In this document: piece by piece, positions 11,801-25,517 of the stretch
Layout: each line of letters starts with the position of its first letter
Position numbering within the stretch: position 1 is the stretch's first letter
Assembly (NCBI RefSeq): GCF_949628215.1
Contig: NC_134278.1
Location: forward strand, 108,915,277-108,979,276
Direction: 5' to 3'
Source: Phalacrocorax aristotelis
Lineage: Eukaryota; Chordata; Aves; Suliformes; Phalacrocoracidae
Length of the DNA stretch: 64,000 bases
The notes under the pieces: generated by a model
Databases searched by the model: none
What the model saw: the letters and a program-made list of their open reading frames with translations, nothing else
What the model was told of the DNA's origin: nothing
Made by a program: the position numbers and the translations under genes

Positions 11801-14800
11801 TCATCCTTAAAGTTAAGTGGCATTATTTGGAAAGGAACCTGCAGACCTGATGCCTGGGGCACTGTCAGCAGTTTCTTACTAGTGGATTCAAAGCTTTGAT
11901 CCTCTCTGCAGTCTTGAATACCACTGTAGATATATATACGCATAGGAACGCAAATAACAGCTGGCACCTGAGCTCTTAGGAAAAAAGTCCCAAGACCTAA
12001 GTTCCCTCTGTGCTGGATTTCACAGGGCAAGGTAGCTCAGAAAATCAAATGATACAGAAAACTATACTTTTTGTGACATGATTATATGCTTTAGAAACAT
12101 AATTGCCCGTGAGACCTACTTTGTGGTATGTACTGTTCAGGCATACAGAAGTAGCTTCCAACAGGGGAAAAAAATGTTTTGTAGTATCAGGAGGCGCAGA
12201 GTTCAGGAAGCCCATGTTCAGTCAGCCTGCTCGCCCAGCTCAAACACAACCCGAAGTCACATACCTTTACCCCATGAAAGATGTATCAGACCTGGGCCTT
12301 TCCTGGTTCTTCAGTGGACACTGATACTTATACCTACATCTTAGTATTTAGATGCAGGTAAGTAGTTGATAATCATTCCCACAGGGTCTAGAGTGTGATA
12401 TGCATGTGGAAAGGCAATCTAGCTAGAATTTGTCAGAATGAGTTGGAAAGATGAATGTTTGCGCGTGAATTTCCTTGTCCATCTGTGAGATGCCTTGAGC
12501 TCTTATTAGTTACAGGAATAATGCTGATTGAATACTACCTGTTTAGAGACTGGGGACGTAAAATGTTCATTCCTTTTATTCTGAAAAGTAGATAGGTGTA
12601 TTCATGCATTTATATGCATTTTGTGAGATTTAGACACATTCACATAGTTTCATACCTTCAAGTTCAGTCTTGATTATCCTTAGACCCATGAGGAATAGCA
12701 TGTGGTCATCTCTTCTCCAGCTGTGCAGGGCTGTGAAGGCTTTACTTTGACATAGCAGAAAAAAAGTTTAAATGTCTGATTTGCCACAGACTTCCATGGT
12801 AAAGACTAGAGCTGTAGAAAGGGCTAAGCATCCTGTCACATTGTATCTAGGTCTTTCCTACATAGTAGAATCCACAGCATAAAATTTGGTGCTTTTAGTG
12901 CAGACAGAATTATACATGTCAAAATGGGATCTGACAATATTGAGGAACAGAGAAAGTGTCATCTACAGCTCCCAGCAGGCCATGCTGAAGAGAGGCATGT
13001 GTTTCAAATTTAGCCTTTTTTCTGTACTTAAAACTGAGCATTAAAGTGTTTTTTTTCAGCCATCTTAAAGGAGAGGCATGTAAAAAGGGACAGAAGAGTT
13101 AATCATATCTGAATGCCAAAACCAGGAATTAATGTGTATGTGCATTCTGATCCAGGATTCAAGCCAGGTCTTTTGTTAGGCTAAATGGCTTCATCATCCC
13201 CATGTGAAACTGCTGAAGAGAGCTGGAGGAAGTTTTCGCATGATGAAGAAAACCTAACTTCTCTTGCATCTATCCTGGGCCCTTTGATTAATGGAAAGAG
13301 TCCATTAATTCAAGCATATGCTTTTGGTCTCTAGGGGAAAAAGTGGTTGTGATTAAAAACCACCTTCTACTCATATAGTTTAATTTCCTCTGTTTTCATC
13401 AGATGAGACCAAAAATTGGAAGGGGTATGGATGGCCTAAACAGTTTAGTTTAAAACAAAACAGAACGGCCACAAATCTCTGCCTTCCCTTTGCACTGAGC
13501 TGCGCTGGAAGGCTTTGGCGCTCTTGGAAGGGTTGGTTTGTCTCCTCGCTCACTGCTTGCTTTTTGGCAGGAGTGGCATGCACTGAGCTTGCTGTTATCC
13601 ACAGCTTCCAGAGTAAGGAGACCGCAGAGGGAGAAGCCCACATCTCGATAGTGCACTCTGCTGTCTACGCCGAGGAAGCCCAGTAGATGTGAAATGCCAG
13701 ACAAGGGTACAAGCCCGCACCTCCTGTGAGGCAGGACCTGAAAGTGGAAAGAGGACATGGCACATTGGTGGGGCTGGCTGCCTGTGGGAGGACACAGGGG
13801 GTCTCTGCAAGAGAAATCTGCTGCTGTGGGAGGAAACTAAAAGGCCAGTACCCTTGGATATCTTCATGCTAGGCCAGCTATGGAGGAACAACTTTGCTGT
13901 TACCAACAGGCAGAGTGGCACCAGGACACATTTAGGTAATGTCCATTTGGGTGCTGCGTTTAAACTCATTTAGTTGTACCTGAACTCTAACAGAGACCAA
14001 ATTCTTGCTTTTATTTCGAAAGTTCAGCCATTTGAGCTGACAGAGCTCGTACTGGGCTGTCTGTCTCTGCACAGCTGAGGTGTGTGCAGGCAGCGTTCAT
14101 TCCTATCTGTGGTCTGCAAAGGCACATGATCCATCAATAAGGAGCGGGGAGGTGAAGCGGTAACCCTGGAGGTAGAGGGGCTTGTTCTGCTGGGGTGCTA
14201 CTGAGCCTGTTGGAAGGGATGGTAGGGACCAGAGAGCCACAGTGCAGACCTGGCCAGCTCTGACTCAGAGACAGCAGTGAGGAGCAAGGAGCAAACAGGT
14301 CTCAGAGCAGATGGGAGAACTCAGTGGGGACAGGTCACTGCTGCTACTCACAGAGTAACTGGGCTATGTCTAGCTGAGTGCTGGTGCATAAGGTCCTTCC
14401 TATGTGGACACAGCTGTTGAAGGAAAAGCCATGTGTAAAATATTTCATTTTCTGTCCTCTCTGATATATTTATTTGGAAGGTGTTGTGCTTAAAGGGTTA
14501 AATTCCTAGAATTTGTTTATTTGTTTTTCAGTTCAACAGCTTTTCAGTCTCTTGGTGAGCAACCTATAAGAGAAAGCCTAGACAGAGCTAGGTCAAAACT
14601 GTCTGGCCCAGGGTCTCACCATAAAGTACTGTAAAAGCAAATGTGATATGCCTCTTTGTACCCACCTTAAAAAAATCCCGGTGCTCCCAAGTGTGTGTGT
14701 GCGCAAAATCAAGACTTTTGAAACCAGAAACCTATAAAAATGAATCCTACAATTAAAATAAAAATTGCCAGTGTAAAAGTAAGACACCCTTAGTAAAGAC

Positions 14801-17800
14801 AAAACCGTACCTCCTCTGGGTTGTTTATAACCTGAATGTTATGGAGAACCAAAATTTGCCATTAGCAATACAAGCAAACTGTCTCTCATGTCATTAGGGT
14901 ACCTTATTAAGGACTATTCTTATTGACTGGACTGGGGTTGTGCCTGAGGTAAAATATTATTTAAGATAAAAAGGAACATCCAAACTCATGCTATTAATGG
15001 TTTCTAAAATTTCATCATTACAGTATGTATGCTTATAATTACCCCATTGGTACCCTTTAAATATCCCCAGTAAAATGTGATATAAGATTTTAAGGTTCCC
15101 CAAATGAACATCTAAATGGATCTATAATATAAAACTTTAAAAATAGGTGGTTTAAGAGAAACCTTTATCTGATTTTACTGTTGGTGGACGAGATTCTGAA
15201 GTGGACCTAGTTTTTACTGAGGCAATTGCTGTACATCTTCATGGAGTTTTGCTAAGCTAACATTTAAGCAACTGGTTCATTTAAAATACCTTGGTATCAT
15301 ACAGGTGTGTATGTTTAACCTGGAGGGAAGAGGGACAAGGAGAAGGACAATTACAGGTTTTCTCTTCCCCCCTTCTTTCCCCCCTCCCTTGCCACTCCTC
15401 CTTGCCCAAGAGGAAAAAGCATTGCATTTCAGATCCTAGGAAGTCACACTTGCCCTGTTTGTTCTCTGATATAGGCCTATAAACAGAGACATTCAGTCTG
15501 TAAACAAGTCAGGCTTACAAAGTGACTGAAAGATAGCAGTCCCCCATCTAACAGTGGGAGAGGAGGGAGGGAGCAGGGGGAGGGATGATAGAGAGGCTGC
15601 AATAAAAACAGGAAGGTCTCTGTTGGTCCTCTTGAAGTTAGTGGTTAAAAACATCAAAGCATGGTGTGTGTTTTTTTCAGCCAGACTGCTGTGTCACTTT
15701 ATAATTCTTCATAAAGCAACCATCCAGGCACTAACATACTGCAACTGTTAGTGTGAGCGGTACTTTGATTTAGAGGAACTGTATCCAGCTCTAGGCATGT
15801 TAAGCTAAGGAATCTCTTGTAGGTTTACTTGGCGTGCTGTGTGCCATTGAAGAAACTATAACTTTTTGGAGCTGCTAATTGCAAGCTGTTCAAAATTTTT
15901 TCCTTTCATTAAAAAAACAACTCACAAACAAATTGCACTCCCCTTCTCTCACTCCCAAGGCCAAATCATTTTCCCAGACTGTGAAGTCTTCAGAATTTCC
16001 TACATTGAAATGTTAAGTGAAAAACAAGATGGCAATGGAAAGGAAGGGAAAACAGCTATACTGTATATATTAAAACAAAAATGCACATATAGTCAGCTCA
16101 ATTCTAAGAAATATAAATTATTCAACAGCTGCTTCAGCAGAGAGATATTTTTAAAGTTCGAAGCCAGCAGAGTGCATCAGTTCCCCTAGATGGGGGAAGG
16201 TATTTTGTTCTCTGAAAATAAGAGATTCAGAGAACTGCATGGAGCTTTTGTCTGCCCGTGGAAAAGCAGCCAGATAAAGATAGGTGGGAAGAGAAGCAAA
16301 GAAGGGCAGGAGCCTTTAAAGTGGGTAGAGAAGCAGCGTTGTTTTGGGAGTGGAACCGTGAACATTCATGTAAACAGTGTTAGAAGCTTCTTTTCAGTGT
16401 GCTGTGCAGGCCAACCACTCTGATTTATTATTGCTCAAAAAGCTGACTTACTGAACAGGCTTTGCTTTTAGCTTTATCACAGGACGAAAAGAGCAGTAAC
16501 AATTCTGTAGATGGACAGAGCAGTCAGACCAGTGCCAGCCTTTGGCCTGTACTAGAGCAGCCTGGCTTGGGGTTGGAGGTTAGTTTTTTAGCACTTTTCC
16601 TCCGAGGGAATAGCCACTGTAAGATTTCTCACTCCTGTAAGGAGTAGTTGTGTAGGAGGGGTTGCTGCAGTTGGGAGGAGGAGTGGAGGCAAGGTGGGGG
16701 AGATGGCTGGTGCTGTTACCAGATATGATAGGTAAAATTTCATGTCTGGATGATGATTTAAATTTCCTTCAGCTGTGAATCAGGATTTTAGCCTTGATCC
16801 TTCATCTCTGATCAAAGCTAGTAAGCACTCTCAGCAGTTGTGAAGCTGCAGCAGAGATTTTTAAATGGAGGTCAGCAGTGCAGAGCTCATTCAGGGGACA
16901 TTTTTTCTGTGGGCTTCCAAGTACAGGCAGAATTTGAACAGGCCATCAGTTTCATCCACAAACTGCATACACACCTGCATACTTCTTTCCTCTGGCATAT
17001 CTTGATGATACCCAGTGAAGTACCTAGATAACTAGCATGATTTCTATAAACCATTTCTAAAGGGTCTCTATTTTTTTTTAAAGTGAGCACATCTTTCCAC
17101 TGAAGGGAAAATTTGTTCCTCCTTGTAGTTTTCAACAACTGAAAAAATAAACAGGAGGCAACTTAAATTTACAGTTTGCTTCAGGTGAATCTGTATTTCT
17201 CTAAAGTGCTGATGCTTACTTCCAAAATGTATATTAATTTTTTTTACCATCAGCTCTTCATACATTATCTAAAAATGTCTGCTCCATATAATATCACTAA
17301 TAGTAATCAGCTATAATAATGTGAATGCATGTTTTGTCTTTTGCACAGAACAAATCAAAAGACCGGTAAAATTATTATGAAAAATCACTTACGTATGGTA
17401 ATATACAAAAAGAAAGAGCTGCAATCATTCTCTGTGCAAACTTTCATTCTTATCAGCTTAAATTGAGACTTTGCTTTTAACTGATGGGATATGTGCCTAA
17501 ACTGCTACACAGCCACTTAAAGGTGAATGTGCACACATCCACCCAGGCAAACATATGTAAAAAAAATTAGGTAAATAAATGTAGGTTAAAAAGCATGCGT
17601 TTTTGGGAACCTCAAAAGGCTTAAGTATTGGTCCTTCAAAAAGGTGTATGTAATGGCTACCTGCTGCAGACCATGGGTTGGATAATGTTCTCCCAAGCAT
17701 TCCCTTAAAGCCCCTTGCAACCTTTTGCAAAAATATCACAGTCTTGGTTACATCCCAACTGATGTAAAAGTTCACTAGTATAATAATGAGAAAAATTTGT

Positions 17801-18230
17801 CATCACTGGCTAGTCCAGTGGCAGGAGCTCATCATGAGAGATCAGGGAAACTTCTCGAGTACAAGCCTAATTTTTGAACACATACATGTAGTTATGTTTT
17901 AGAAACTTACTCAAGACACATCATTGCCCAAAGTGGCTAGTGGAAAATGAGAACTGAGGTTGCCTGGCAATTCAGAGGTTTTCTTTTCCCCTGTAGAAGT
18001 TTGCTGGCAGTGTGAAAAAAAAATGAGTGAATAATATAACAAAGTATTCACAAGCATTCATCAGATAAAAGCCACAAAGTTACTTCAAATGTATTAGTGC
18101 ATCTTTTTATTTGCTTTTCATGCACATTCATATGCATGACGTTGTGTTTGGAAGACCATCCATGACAAAAATTCCAGAATGCTTGCATGAATAAATATAA
18201 GCAAATGTTCATCAGATGTTCATACCACAA
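11801..18230. other. Noncoding unique sequence
   Basis: No gene recognised in this 6.4 kb. A weak exon-like block (12315-12358, plus) has a fair acceptor (CTGGTTCTTCAG) and a GTAAGT donor but only 14 codons open in one frame. A slightly GC-richer patch at 13490-14340 gives overlapping open frames on both strands up to 124 codons, with no motif. A pyrimidine-rich stretch lies at 15359-15402. No interspersed repeat is obvious to me. Confidence 0.5.
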
Positions 18231-21200
18231 GTGACTTGCTCAGTTCTCTTGCCTGCTTTTCAAAGCTTGTTGTCCATTTGGAGCGGATGAAACAAAATTA
18301 ATTTGAGGGTTTGGTTTTTGTTAATAAATGTCTAAGTAACGTTTGCAAGGATACTTTTTTGAATATAGACATTCCAAAATTTATTAATGGGATATGGTCA
18401 TAGAAATATTATAAATAACAAATACACTGAATGTCATTTAAGTACCTTCATGAATAAAAAAGCCTGTTCTCTACTCATAGTTCACACCTGTGTTGGACCA
18501 CAAGTAGCCGTGAATATTTAAAGTTAACTTGAGTATATTGGATGCCTCAGAAATCTGCCATATTTTAGGTAGCTGGGATCCAAAAATCAAATATTTTTTT
18601 TTTTTTCTATATGGTAGCTTGGCTTTTTTCATAGCTTTTGATCTGCCTCAGAAGAATTAAAGTTACCTTCAGGAAGAACCACTAATTGTAAGTTTAGCTG
18701 GTGCTAAACCGATAGATACTATGTAAATCTTACCTGCTGCAGTTTCTGTAGAAGGGTGGATGCCATCAAAACCATTGAAAGTAACAGGCACCTTTTTAGT
18801 GATTTAAAATTACTTTAGTTTGGGCTGCATGTATCTTATTGACAGAACACTTCTCAGTCTGTTGTGTACTTGGTTTCTTGTGTCTCTTTCCATCTGAACG
18901 GATGCATTTCAATGCAGCTCACAAAGCTGCAGTGCTGTGAGCCAAGGCCTGCTTGCCACCAAACTTGCATGGATATCCACCAACTTGAACTAAGCTAAGG
19001 GGATGGCAGCACAAATATGTATGTATCAAACTAATCCACAGCATGTTTGGAAAAACTGTGGCACATGAGATGTTGGATAAAAGCAAGATCCTATGTGTGA
19101 TTATTTAGGAAAAATATTGTGGGTGAACAAAAGGTTTTGGTACTCCAATAGAACTTATTTCTTATTTAGAAACCTGCATCAGTGAGCACATTTTCCCTTC
19201 TTCATTGCTCTCATATAATGAAAACAAATATGTATGTTTTTCTTGTTGCTATTTTTATGTGATTGAAATAATTAGCATACAAAAACAAGAATATTAATTA
19301 TTAATAATAATAATAAACTGATGGGTTAGTATATGCTTTTCTTGCTTCTAAGCCTGAAGTTTCTGTGATGGCATCATCTGTAAGAGAGAGTAAAATAGTA
19401 ACAGCAGCATCACTTCAGAAAGGTGAGCTGGTTTCTCAGTGGGTATAGAAGAGAACAGAGAGGGCTCTATGGTTTGCTTTCAGCTCACTGTGAAGGCCTG
19501 GGGAACTGGATTTTATATGGCCAGAGCTCAGCAGAACAGAGTTTTGTCTTGATAACTCAAAATGACTAGATCATGCCTGGTAGCTGGTCCTGGAAACCTG
19601 ACCCTTGTCACAGGCTGACTACATCAATTTGCAGTAGATTGATGATGTATAGACTCCGGGTGCCCCAGGGGAGGCCCAAGAGAAGCCTGAGAAACATTGT
19701 ATTGTTAATCCATACCCCTCATTAGCTTCTGCTGTGCTGGATTTCAGCTAGCTGGCAGGGCCGGAGGAGTTGAAGGGAGAATGTGGTGTTGTCTGGCATT
19801 GTTATTGTTAGTGCCTTTTGAATGAATGGATGTTTTAAAATACCTTTTCTTCAAAGTTTAATACATCAAAACTGGCAGGATTCTTTATTTTCTTCTCTAC
19901 CCTTCTTGTCAAGTGCCTGGAATTCCTAGATTTTATTTGTATATTGATTTAGCACTCTCCCCTTGACAGCCTGAGCTTTATCTCCTCCTGATGATAACAG
20001 TCTCTCTCTAGCCTTTCCCAAGTAGTGGCAGGCATATTATATACGCCATAATCAATTTATGTTTCACTACCATTCATCAGCTCTAGTGCTGCTGATGGAG
20101 GCCGTAGCCCTGCCTTCACTGTTTCTTTATGTACTTTGAGACATGTTGCTTAACCATTTCTTCTCATTACACTGCAAGGTTTTGATTTGAAGGAGGCTGT
20201 AGTTTTAAATGCGGTTTCCATCAAACAGTAACATCTTTGTCAAACTTCAACAGAATTAACCTTAACTGCCAAGGAAGTTTTGACTGCCATCATAAAAATG
20301 TTTGATTAGTGTTAATAATTTATTAAATTGGTTTGTCCTGACACTGCCAACATGTTGGAAATCTCTCAACCATTAAAACATTAACAGAGGCTGTAACACA
20401 ATGCTCCTTCTGTTCCATGTTTTATTTCAAGACTGCATTCTTACAAGCCTGATTCTGTGGTGTTCCAATATGCTCTCATTAGGACTGCATTAAAAGATGA
20501 AATATGACAAATATTAAAAAGCGTGGGAATATGGAGTAGAGCACGGTGGGTGTAGTTTTGTGGGCAACTCTGCTGCGATTAAATTTTTGCAAAGCAAACC
20601 TGTTTTTGCAATATGGGGAAATAAAATTACTAGGCGAGTGTTTAACTGAAACAGGCCCAATGTGTTTGACAGCTTATGTATTTTAGGAGGTTGGATGAAG
20701 CATACTTAGAATTACTACTAAGATGTGAAAGCTCATATTGGGCCTGCTTATGCTGAAGCATGCCATTCGATTATATAAGCAACAAAGTCCTGTTTGAGAA
20801 AAGTATTAATGCCTTGAGAATAGATTGATCAAATTTTTATTTGATCATTTACATCTGTGCTTGAATTCTGGTGGTAGGAGCTCTTCTATATTCTACGAGA
20901 AACACCTGCTTTGCCTCATGCAGAATCAGGAATTGCATGTAATGTATTCTGTATAAAAGGCCATTTAAACAATAACAAGAATTTGGTTTATTTTCCAACT
21001 GAATGGAACATAGCCGAAATGGAGGCTCAGTTTATTCTTTGATTTGCTGTTAATCCTGGTGATATTAAGTAAGCAATTACTTTTTTTTTTCTCTTTAGTA
21101 CTCATATAGGAGATCCAACTTTGCCTCAAACACGTAGGCTGAGGTTGCAGGTTGCATTAGTGAAGCACAGATGTTGACAAGTGAAAGCAAAACTTTTCTT

Positions 21201-21540
21201 TTCCAGTCATGAATATATATTGGGAACAGTTTCAGTACCTACCTTTGAAATTTAATCCAAGGCTTTTGAACTTTGGGAGTGAATTATTCCATAACTATTC
21301 ATAACAGCTGGACTGTTTCCCTCTCAAACCTTCTCTCATTTGGTACCTGAAAAATATGATTGGTACATCAGTGAAAAGTGTATTTTATTCTACAAACGGA
21401 AGTAATCTAAGCTAGTCATACCTGTACGTCTTAAAGTACACGTGTTTTCAAAACCGAGAACAAATCCTTTAGGTAAGACTTGCTTAGTTTCTGTATTTTA
21501 TCATTTCCAGGTATTTAGCTGCATGGAGTACAAATCTGAA
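18231..21540. other. AT-rich noncoding block, candidate conserved noncoding DNA
   Basis: Almost no open frame over 60 codons occurs from 18231 to 23536, and I see no recent repeats. A TAA-type simple repeat lies at about 19290-19316, and a 9-bp perfect stem with a TTTT loop at 20826-20847. The stretch at about 20150-20480, dense in mixed AT-rich words and free of repeats, has the look of a conserved noncoding element. That is a judgement from texture only; only a multi-species alignment could show it. Confidence 0.3.
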
Positions 21541-21587
21541 ATAATTGACCTTAAATCAGAGGACTGGTTTACTGTGAGGTCAATTAT
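21541..21587. ncRNA. Compact hairpin, possible small RNA precursor
   Basis: ATAATTGACCT (21541-21551) pairs perfectly with AGGTCAATTAT (21577-21587). Inside this, TAAATCAG pairs with CTGGTTTA including one G-U pair, around an AGGA loop. A 5-nt bulge on the 3' side separates the two helices. The 47-nt fold has 19 base pairs. It is shorter than a typical microRNA precursor and could instead be a MITE remnant or a chance palindrome. Confidence 0.2.
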
Positions 21588-24500
21588 AATACAACTTGGC
21601 CCTTCTTCCATTTAGTCTCTACAGATTTCTCCTTTGTTACGTGCAGGACAATTTTGTGGAAATCATTGCAGTTCTCTAAACTTCAGAAAGTCATTCTTAA
21701 TAAACTAACAACACTGCAAATGCTAATCTGTTTTAGTATGTATTATGCCTTCTAAGATGTTGGCAAGAACTGTGTAGCAACAGTACATTTATACGGAGAA
21801 AATAATCAATTGTTTCAACATCAGAAAATAATGATCCATCAGCTCTATAAATTCCCAAAAGATTTGTCAAATACGTGAGTGTTTGAGGAACAGACTGAGT
21901 ATAGACATTAAAATTGTGGCTCTGGAACAGCCAGGAATAGAGTTACCCTTACTTTTTTTATTGTGGTCTTTGCCTTTGTAATTGTTTCATAATTATTTGC
22001 TGTGTTGAATTGTTGTACATTCTGCAACCTCAAAACAGTTGTACATTTATTAATTATAACAGGAAGGTAAGCAGAGCAAGTGACTACTGTGTGATGTGAG
22101 ATATTTTAATATGAACCTTCAAATGTCTCTTTTCTTTTTCTCCCGCTTGGCAAAGTCACCAACAATCAGACTGTTTCCTCGGGGTTCGGCATCCTACATG
22201 CTGTTGTTAGGAACATTAGATATTTTGTATCTTGAGATGTTTACCTCGGTTCTTGGCTGGAGTGGGATAAACTAAGACAAGCACTCTTATTAAGTGCCAA
22301 TAAATTTCCATCTTATTAAGAGCATCCTCAACTCCTCCTGACAGTGCACTACGAATAAATGATCTATGAGACTTTCCAAATTGTTATCCAAAGGTTGTAT
22401 GTCACCTGCACAAAAAAGGCAAGGTGAGGAATCTCATATTCTTGGTTAATACATTCCCAAACAAATTTTTTCCACTGTAAAGGGGTTTGGAAATTTTTGA
22501 ATTAAGTCCATAAACTAATTATTTTCAGTTCCAATGTTTCTTTTGTAATGAAACTCCTGACTCAGTGATTTTGTAAATGGCCTGCAGTTATATGCCCCTG
22601 AGTGTGGTCTAATGAGGGTTGGAGGGTGCCTCTTAGATCATGTTGGAAAACTAAAAGGACTTTTTTCCTCTAGCTTTTGAAATTAATTATTCTCTTTTTT
22701 TAATATGAGAACAATCCTTACATATACATTGAAATCCCCTTCAATGGCACCATTTTCCTGTCCACAGCTTTGATGTACTGCACATACTTACAGAAAGGTT
22801 ATGTTTTGGGAACTAGAACAGGCCTTGGTAATTTCAGATATGGTCATATGAATGTACTGAAATTCAACAGAGGAAGTTCTGTTCAAAACAAAGCCATGCT
22901 TTTAATCTCCAATTATTTGTACTGATCTTTTACCCATGTTTCCATGTTTCAGGGACAGTACAGTTTATGAATAAATGGGCTACAAATATCTCTGACCCAC
23001 TTCTCTGCCTATGTGCTGTGACTTGATGCTTGATTTGATATTGCCTATTACCTGTATCTCTGGTCTTAATTTGTGTGTATTGTGTGCATTATTTGCCCTT
23101 CTGTTGCACTGGCTAATTCCACTGGAGCTCTTTAAGGTATAAGCAAGATTGCATAGTCTGCTTTTTTCACCACTTTTCAGTAATAGCTACAAAATCATGT
23201 TCTTCTAACACTTCTGACCAGCCACAATACTAACAAAAGGGACTATTGCCCAAATATCTGATAGTTCAAAACTGTGTTAGAATACCGCTTCCTTATACTT
23301 TGCTCAGCATTGACTTGGAAAATGATAGTCATGTAATCTCCAAATTTATGCAACAGAACAGATTCTGACTGTAATAATTGTGTATTTTACAGTTATTTCA
23401 ATGATTTGTATGACACTGGAGTCCAAGAGTATATTGAATGAAAAACAAACAAAACAAAACAAACCCCAAAACAAATTAAAAATGTAAATAGAAATGAAAT
23501 TTGATTGTAACTCAAAACTAGCCAAATTTTTGACTGTCAGTTTGCCTCATTGTGAAAAATAAATAACAGAAGGCAGAATGATCCAATATGGAAACTGCAA
23601 ACCTGTGCAAGGCAAAACAGAAGGATGTAAGATAGGATGGCTAAGGGCGGATGATAAGGTGATAAAGAAATGTCAGTTGAGAGCAAAAAAAGCATTAGCA
23701 GAAATAGCCTACATTTAAGTAATAAATGAGTACTGAAAAGCACTAATTTCAAAGACAGTTTTGAAAAATCAGAAGACCAGACAACAGGAAAAACAATGAT
23801 ATGTGGAAGTGGGAAAGCCAGGCTGGAGATCTTGCTGTTTGTGACTAGGAACTGAAAGATCCATGCCTAGTGTGCCATGCTGCTTGTTTTGTTTCCTAGT
23901 CCAACAAGGTTATGTATTCCAACCTATTGTAAGTCTATATTCATATCCCTTCTTATCTCTCTAGGTTCATGTTTTTCTAGATGTGAATTTAACTTGCAAG
24001 ATCAGGACAAAGTTGTCAGCCAAGGTGGTGCAAATTAATAATGATACCTGCGTAAGCCACAGTTCCCTAGCCACTCAGGACTTTAACGTTTCTAAAAGCA
24101 AATGTTGAATATTTTATTACACACAAAGCCTTTGAGTTGTTCGGGTCAGTCTTTTGTGTTTCTGTGTTGTCTTTTGTTTCTACCTGCCCTACCTCGTCAG
24201 TTAGTAAGTTTTATGTCAAGAGATAGGCAGGAAAAATAGAAATGTAGCTGCTGAGTATTTTCTTACCCATATCCAAATAAATTACCAACAGAGTAGTGTC
24301 TTTCTTTTAAACTGCAATTCAACTTTTTCTTGTAAAAGGAGGCAGAAAAAGCCAAGGCAGACAAGGACTCATAATTTTATCCTGCTTCTGCACAAAGACT
24401 CGTGGCTGACAGTTGGTGTGGTGCAGTCTTGTGTTACATGTGCAGAGTTCAGGAATGAACCCTGAAAGCTGTTCCACAGTCAGTCAATATTTAGCTACAA

Positions 24501-24750
24501 TTATTTAAGTTGCACTGGTATTGTGTGGACATCTTTAACAGGAAATGATGAACTTTGTCCCTTTCTAGTAAAGGTGTTATCTTTATTAAAAGATCCCTCA
24601 GAGCTACAGTGTACCTGTCTTTTTACACGCAGCTGCATTTGACCTGTTAGAAAATTTTGTAGCATCAGCAAAAAATTAATGTCGTTGCCTGTTTGGGGAG
24701 TATTTGTTTTGTTTTATTTTTGGGGATTGTTTGTTTGTTTTTAAATCTGC
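21588..24750. other. AT-rich noncoding sequence
   Basis: No gene or transposon recognised. A-rich simple sequence (AAAACAAAC words) lies near 23441-23485. T/G-rich simple sequence precedes the minisatellite at 24700-24740. Confidence 0.5.
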
Positions 24751-24840
24751 CTTCCTTCCTCGTTCCTTCCTTCCTCGTTCCTTCCTTCCTCGTTCCTTCC
24801 TTCCTCGTTCCTTCCTTCCTCGTTCCTTCCTCCCTCCCTC
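24751..24840. repeat. 15-bp minisatellite (CTTCCTTCCTCGTTC), five exact copies
   Basis: Five identical 15-bp units run from 24751 to 24825 and then decay into CCTCCCTCCC to about 24840. The unit is a modified CTTC tetranucleotide repeat carrying one CpG. Because 15 is a multiple of three, the array stays open on both strands, reading SFLPR (plus) or GTRKE (minus). These peptides are artefacts of the repeat. Exact identity suggests recent expansion. Confidence 0.9.
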
Positions 24841-25413
24841 CCCTCCAACTCATAAACTGAAAATCACTTTCGGGTGCCCCAGTTAGAGGAAATTTCTTCA
24901 GAGATATAACATCAGGTGATTTATGCATTTCTTTCTGGTATAATAAAGATAAGGGAACCTTTCAGCATAATTACTTAACTAGCCAAATATTTATTTTAGA
25001 TATATTGTAGATCGTATTGCTCTGCAGCACATTAGACAAAGTATATATTGTGAGAGTGGGTGGAACCTGGCGGCTACCTTCATTCATCCTGACCCCAGTC
25101 AGACTTTTATCAAAAACCACTCCAGGGAGGTGAGACTTATCACTCCCATGGGAAACTGCAGAAAAATCTTTATTATTGCCCTGGCAAGAGTCTAATGGAG
25201 GGAAGATTTTCACTGGTACAGGTGTTGACAGTACTGCATCCTGCATCCTTTCTGGAGCAGCTGATTGCACTAGAGAGCACTTCTTACAGGATTAAGTCTG
25301 TTGCATGCACTGGGGAGGCTGATTTGCCTCAAGTTTGTATTACAGCATTGTGTTATTTAACGGAAAATGGTGCTTAGTAAGCAGTGAGATTGCAGCTGCA
25401 TCCTCTCTCTCAG
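24841..25413. other. Noncoding sequence
   Basis: Unique sequence with no recognised element. Overlapping open frames up to 99 codons on minus lack motifs. Confidence 0.5.
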
Positions 25414-25517
25414 TGAAGAGTGGCCCAAGGACAGGAGCTGGTCCAAGGGCTGGGCAGAGCAGGCAATGGAGGAAGGTTTCAGCAGCTTCCTCTGGTGTGC
25501 CTGTATGCAAGGCGCTG
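25414..25517 (+). other. Candidate exon (104 bp)
   Basis: A CATCCTCTCTCTCAG acceptor and a GCGCTG/GTGAGTGC donor flank this GC-richer block. Two frames are open: one reads EEWPKDRSWSKGWAEQAMEE and on, the other KSGPRTGAGPRAGQSRQWRK and on. Neither resembles a protein I know. With two frames open and no neighbouring partner exon, the coding case is weak; a noncoding RNA exon or chance are alternatives. Confidence 0.2.

Noticed and set aside
11635-12030. 131-codon minus-strand frame
   Set aside because: Its 3' part overlaps an ancient repeat remnant, and the protein has no recognised motif.
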